Shown one piece after another: positions 61,042-64,000 of a stretch of DNA of 64,000 nucleotides. The DNA lies in contig CADCVD010000164.1 in assembly GCA_902806055.1 (NCBI GenBank), forward strand, positions 1 through 64,000. Direction: 5' to 3'. Made by a program: the position numbers and the translations under genes. This DNA comes from an uncultured Rubrobacteraceae bacterium. GTDB lineage: Bacteria; Actinomycetota; Rubrobacteria; Rubrobacterales; Rubrobacteraceae. The notes beneath the pieces are model-generated. The model was not told the DNA's origin. It searched no databases and was given only the letters and a program-made list of their open reading frames with translations. Each line of letters opens with the position of its first letter. The first letter of the stretch is position 1.

Positions 61042-62130
61042 GTGTCGGCAGAGAGCCAGCGCACGGAAGAAGAGAGCGTAGAGGCTCGCGAAGAGGTCCG
61101 TGAGGAGCCTAGCGAGAACGGCGCCGCAGCCTCCACAGATGGCGAGCATCTTGTAGAGCTTTACAAGAAGATGATTCTCATCCGAACCTTCGAGGAGGCG
61201 ACCCAGAGAGGATTCAGGCAGGGCAAGATCGGTGGCTACCTCCACGTCTACATCGGGCAGGAGGCCGTCGCCACGGGTTTCCTCGACGCTTATAAAGAGG
61301 GCGATAGGGTCATTACCGCTTACCGGGATCACCCGCACGTCCTACTCTTGGGAAGCGATCCCAAGAAGGTCATGGCCGAGCTCTACGGCAAGGGGACCGG
61401 TATCGTCAAGGGCAAGGGCGGCTCGATGCACCTCTTCGATGTCGAGAGAGGTTTTATGGGCGGTTACGGTATCGTGGGAGGTCACATACCGCTCGGGGTC
61501 GGCTTCGCCTACGCCATGCGCTACCAGCAGACTGACAACATTACCCAGCTCTACCTGGGCGACGGCTCGATGCACAACGGCGCCTTCCACGAGGCGGCCA
61601 ACATAAGCGGGCTCTGGGGCAAGGACGGGATGAACCCGTGTCTCTTCATCGTCGAGAACAACCAGTACGGGATGGGCACGAGCGTGGCCCGCTCGACGGC
61701 GATGACGGATCTCGCCGCCAAGTTCGACGCCTACGGCATCGAGAACGAGAAGGTCGACGGGATGGACCTCGAAGCCGTCCTCGAAGCCGCCCACCGGACG
61801 GCCGAGAAGGTGCGCGAGACCGGCAGACCCTACGCGGTCGAGGCCCTTACGTATCGAACCGCGCCGCACGGGGCGGCTGATTTCTTCGAGAAGTACCGCA
61901 CCAAGGACGAGGTCAAGAAGTGGCGCGAGCGCGACCCGATCGGTCTTCTAGAGCATAAGCTACTTGAGAGGGACATACTCGATGAGGAGAAGCTGGAGGA
62001 GATAAAGGGCGAGATGAAGGAGACCATAAACGAGGTCGTGAGCTTCGCGAACGAGAGCGAGGAGCCGCCCATCGAGGAGCTCTACTCCGACGTCTACGCG
62101 GGCCAAGACGAGTACCTGGGGGAGGAGTAG
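61042..62130 (+). CDS. pdhA: 2-oxoacid dehydrogenase E1 alpha subunit (pyruvate dehydrogenase type)
   Basis: 362-residue E1 alpha. The TPP-binding motif begins at GDGSMHNGAFHEAAN (residues 173-187) and ends with ENNQYGM (205-211). A 30-residue acidic N-terminal tail precedes the conserved LVELYKKMILIRTFEE. GGGAAGGGG lies 7 bases before the GTG at 61042; an earlier GTG at 60946 is out of family range. Followed by pdhB after five bases. Decarboxylates pyruvate, or possibly branched-chain 2-oxoacids, to hydroxyethyl-TPP. Confidence 0.9.
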   Translation: MSAESQRTEEESVEAREEVREEPSENGAAASTDGEHLVELYKKMILIRTFEEATQRGFRQGKIGGYLHVYIGQEAVATGFLDAYKEGDRVITAYRDHPHVLLLGSDPKKVMAELYGKGTGIVKGKGGSMHLFDVERGFMGGYGIVGGHIPLGVGFAYAMRYQQTDNITQLYLGDGSMHNGAFHEAANISGLWGKDGMNPCLFIVENNQYGMGTSVARSTAMTDLAAKFDAYGIENEKVDGMDLEAVLEAAHRTAEKVRETGRPYAVEALTYRTAPHGAADFFEKYRTKDEVKKWRERDPIGLLEHKLLERDILDEEKLEEIKGEMKETINEVVSFANESEEPPIEELYSDVYAGQDEYLGEE

Positions 62131-62134
62131 GGTA

Positions 62135-63127
62135 ATGCCCGAGAAGACCTACCGCGAGGCCCTGCGCGAGGCTATGACCCACGAGATGGAGAGCGACGAG
62201 TCGGTCATCCTGATGGGCGAGGACATCGGCGTCTACGGCGGTACCCACCTTATCACTGACGGCCTCATAGACCGCTTCGGGCCGAAGAGGGTCATCGATA
62301 CTCCCATCGCCGAGGGCGGGTTTACCGGCGCGGCGATAGGGATGGCGATGATGGGCATGAAGCCCATCGTGGAGATGATGACCTGGAACTTCTCGTTTCT
62401 GGCGTCCGATCAGATCATCCAGAACGCTGCCAAGGTGCGTTACTTCTCCGGCGGCCAGGTGGAGGTACCGCTCGTAATCCGCGGTCCCAACGGCGGCGGT
62501 GTGCAGCTCTCCGCCCAGCATACCCACTCTTTGGAGAACATGTACGGTCACTTCCCCGGTCTCAAGGTCGTCTCCCCGGTCACGCCGCATGACGTGAAGG
62601 GGATGATGCTCACCGCCATCCGGGACCCGAACCCGGTCATCTTCCTCGAGGCCGGCGCTCTCTACGGCACCAAGAGCGAGGTGCCGGAGGGGGACAACGC
62701 CGTACCGTTCGGGAAGGCGCGGATCGCTCGCGAAGGAACGGACGTAACGCTTATCTCCTACGGTCGTCAGGTCAACCTCTGCATGCGGGTAGCGGACAGG
62801 CTGGAGGAAGAGGACGACGTTTCTGCCGAGGTCATAGACGTGCGGTCTATACGGCCGCTGGACGAAGATACGCTTGTAGAGTCGGTCAAAAAGACGCACC
62901 GGGCGGTCGCGGTGCAGGAGCAGTGGCGTTTGTTCGGGGTCGCGAGCGAGGTAGCTTCGATCATCCAGGAGAAGGCGTTCGATTACCTCGACGCGCCCGT
63001 AATAAGAGTGAGCGGGGCGGAGGTGCCCGCGCCGTATGCGAGAAATCTGGAGGTTGCGGCGTTCCCGAGCGAGCAGCAGGTGGCGGACGCGGCGCGGCAG
63101 GTTTTGTATCAGGAGGTGGGAGCGTAG
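62135..63127 (+). CDS. pdhB: 2-oxoacid dehydrogenase E1 beta subunit (pyruvate dehydrogenase type)
   Basis: 330-residue beta subunit. It has EALREAMTHEMESDESVILMGEDIGVYGG at the start, DTPIAEGGFTGAAIGMAMMGM, and PYARNLEVAAFPSEQQVADA in the C-terminal transketolase-like domain. It forms the E1 heterotetramer with PdhA and provides part of the TPP site. The stop shares its last base with the GTG of the E2 gene, indicating coupled translation. Confidence 0.93.
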   Translation: MPEKTYREALREAMTHEMESDESVILMGEDIGVYGGTHLITDGLIDRFGPKRVIDTPIAEGGFTGAAIGMAMMGMKPIVEMMTWNFSFLASDQIIQNAAKVRYFSGGQVEVPLVIRGPNGGGVQLSAQHTHSLENMYGHFPGLKVVSPVTPHDVKGMMLTAIRDPNPVIFLEAGALYGTKSEVPEGDNAVPFGKARIAREGTDVTLISYGRQVNLCMRVADRLEEEDDVSAEVIDVRSIRPLDEDTLVESVKKTHRAVAVQEQWRLFGVASEVASIIQEKAFDYLDAPVIRVSGAEVPAPYARNLEVAAFPSEQQVADAARQVLYQEVGA

Positions 63128-64000
63128 TGCCTGAAGTGATCATGCCCAAGATGGGCGACGCGATGGAGGAGGGCACCCTACTTCAGTGGCTCAAGAGCGA
63201 GGGCGACGATGTCTCCGAGGGGGATCCGATCGCGGAGATCGAGACCGACAAGGTCACCCTGGAGCTCGAAGCCGAAGACTCCGGTACCCTGGCCCAACTC
63301 ATGGCCGATGAGGGCCAGAGCATCCCCGTCGGTGAGGCGATAGCCTTTATCCAGGGCGAGGGCGAGGAGGTTCCAGAGAGAGACGGCAGCGGGGGCGCCC
63401 AGGCGGAAGCCGAGCAAGAGGCCGAAGGCTCCGACGAGGGCGGGGAAGACCAGGGCCAAACCGCCACGCAGACCGAACAACAGCAGGATCAGGCCTCCGG
63501 CGGCGGGGCGCAGGCCGGCGACGACGGTGCCAACGGCCACTTCCGTGCCTCGCCGATAGTCAAACGGCTCGCGCGCGAGAACAACCTGGACCTCTCGCAG
63601 GTAGAGGGCTCTGGCCCGCAGGGGCGCATCGTCGAGCGCGACGTGCGGGCGGCGATGGAGAGCGGCGCGGCGCAGGCTGACGGACAGGCGGAGCAGACCG
63701 ACGGGCAGGCTCAGGTCGAGGCGCCCGAGGAGGCGCAGCCCGAGCAGGCCGCCCAGCAGGGCTTCCAGCCCGCACACCTGCCGGAGCCGACGGATGCCCC
63801 AGGAACTACGCTCATGGAGCCCACCCGGATGCAGCGGGTTATAGGCGAGCGCATGACGGAGGCCAAGCAGCACGTCCCGCACTTCTACGCCTCTGTCGAG
63901 GTTAATATGGACGCGACGATGGCGCTGCGCAAGCAGCTCAACGAGCAGCTTGAAGAGGAAGGTGTAAAGCTCTCCGTCAACGACTTCGTGATGAAGGCGT
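63127..64000 (+). CDS. pdhC: Dihydrolipoamide acyltransferase E2, 3' end outside window
   Basis: 291 residues visible. The lipoyl domain has the acceptor lysine in EIETDKVTLELEA (Lys42). A long Gln/Glu/Ala-rich linker (about 80-137) leads to the E1/E3-binding domain (RASPIVKRLARENNL, residues 140-154, through RIVERDVRAAM), a second acidic linker, and the catalytic acyltransferase domain starting near residue 228 (MEPTRMQRVIGERMTEAK). GTG 63127 overlaps the pdhB stop by one base. The frame remains open at the window end, where the catalytic core continues. Confidence 0.92.
   Translation, partial: MPEVIMPKMGDAMEEGTLLQWLKSEGDDVSEGDPIAEIETDKVTLELEAEDSGTLAQLMADEGQSIPVGEAIAFIQGEGEEVPERDGSGGAQAEAEQEAEGSDEGGEDQGQTATQTEQQQDQASGGGAQAGDDGANGHFRASPIVKRLARENNLDLSQVEGSGPQGRIVERDVRAAMESGAAQADGQAEQTDGQAQVEAPEEAQPEQAAQQGFQPAHLPEPTDAPGTTLMEPTRMQRVIGERMTEAKQHVPHFYASVEVNMDATMALRKQLNEQLEEEGVKLSVNDFVMKA

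Overview
The window is a GC-rich bacterial chromosome segment. It has tightly packed operons, frequent GTG/TTG starts and many start/stop overlaps of 1 to 4 bases. Long-chain and short-chain acyl-CoA metabolism, GlcDEF and LutABC oxidases, TrmFO, PDH-type E1/E2 genes and several genes that look leaderless all fit a deep-branching actinobacterium. Rubrobacter or a close relative is my best guess; this is inference from gene content and style, not from a search.

Region by region. 0-7.7 kb: acyl-CoA catabolism (enoyl-CoA hydratase cut by the window edge, acyl-CoA synthetase, zinc alcohol dehydrogenase, AcuI-like reductase, a two-domain CoA-transferase with an extra C-terminal domain). 7.7-14.4 kb: glycosyltransferase, BrkB-like membrane protein, UlaG-like hydrolase, Asp23 protein, lipoprotein gamma-glutamyltransferase, ComB. 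14.4-21.9 kb: a second fatty-acid block (APH-like kinase, 3-hydroxyacyl-CoA dehydrogenase, SDR, paired hot-dog dehydratases, thioesterase, acyl-CoA ligase, SDR). 21.9-25 kb: MsrA, then a PfkB kinase (probably adenosine kinase) with AhcY, ending in a strong terminator. 25-30 kb: M24 peptidase/cupin/hypothetical operon, NifU-like protein and membrane proteins. 30-33.4 kb: metF lies between a 110-bp direct repeat, one copy holding an intact tRNA-Glu(CTC) and the other a decayed one, next to gltX. 33.5-37.5 kb: a frameshifted methyltransferase behind a duplicated ribosome-binding site, then lutABC. 37.5-39 kb: a decayed stretch with a recognisable CheB-like remnant. 39-47 kb: small membrane proteins, glycosyltransferase, PadR regulator, small hypothetical genes, lactate permease, DoxX, SMP-30-like lipoprotein. 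47.5-52.7 kb: glcDEF plus a malyl-CoA-lyase-like gene. 52.9-60.9 kb: a frameshifted DUF389 gene, CoA-binding protein, TrmFO, a phosphoesterase, a three-gene operon (hypothetical, aminotransferase, Ddl) and RdgB. 61 kb to the end: pdhA-pdhB-pdhC, the last cut by the window edge.

How the genes fit together. The window is dominated by carbon catabolism converging on acetyl-CoA and pyruvate: fatty acids are activated, oxidised and CoA-exchanged; lactate is imported (LctP) and oxidised (LutABC); glycolate is oxidised (GlcDEF), with a C-C lyase that can release glyoxylate or acetyl-CoA; and the PDH-type complex links pyruvate or branched 2-oxoacids to acyl-CoA. The most unusual features are the metF islet bounded by tRNA-Glu repeats, the 16-codon upstream reading frame made of two identical 8-codon units, the probable leaderless genes, and candidate operators at the lctP and lut promoters. 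I found no CRISPR array, intact transposase, integrase, prophage or recognisable defence system.
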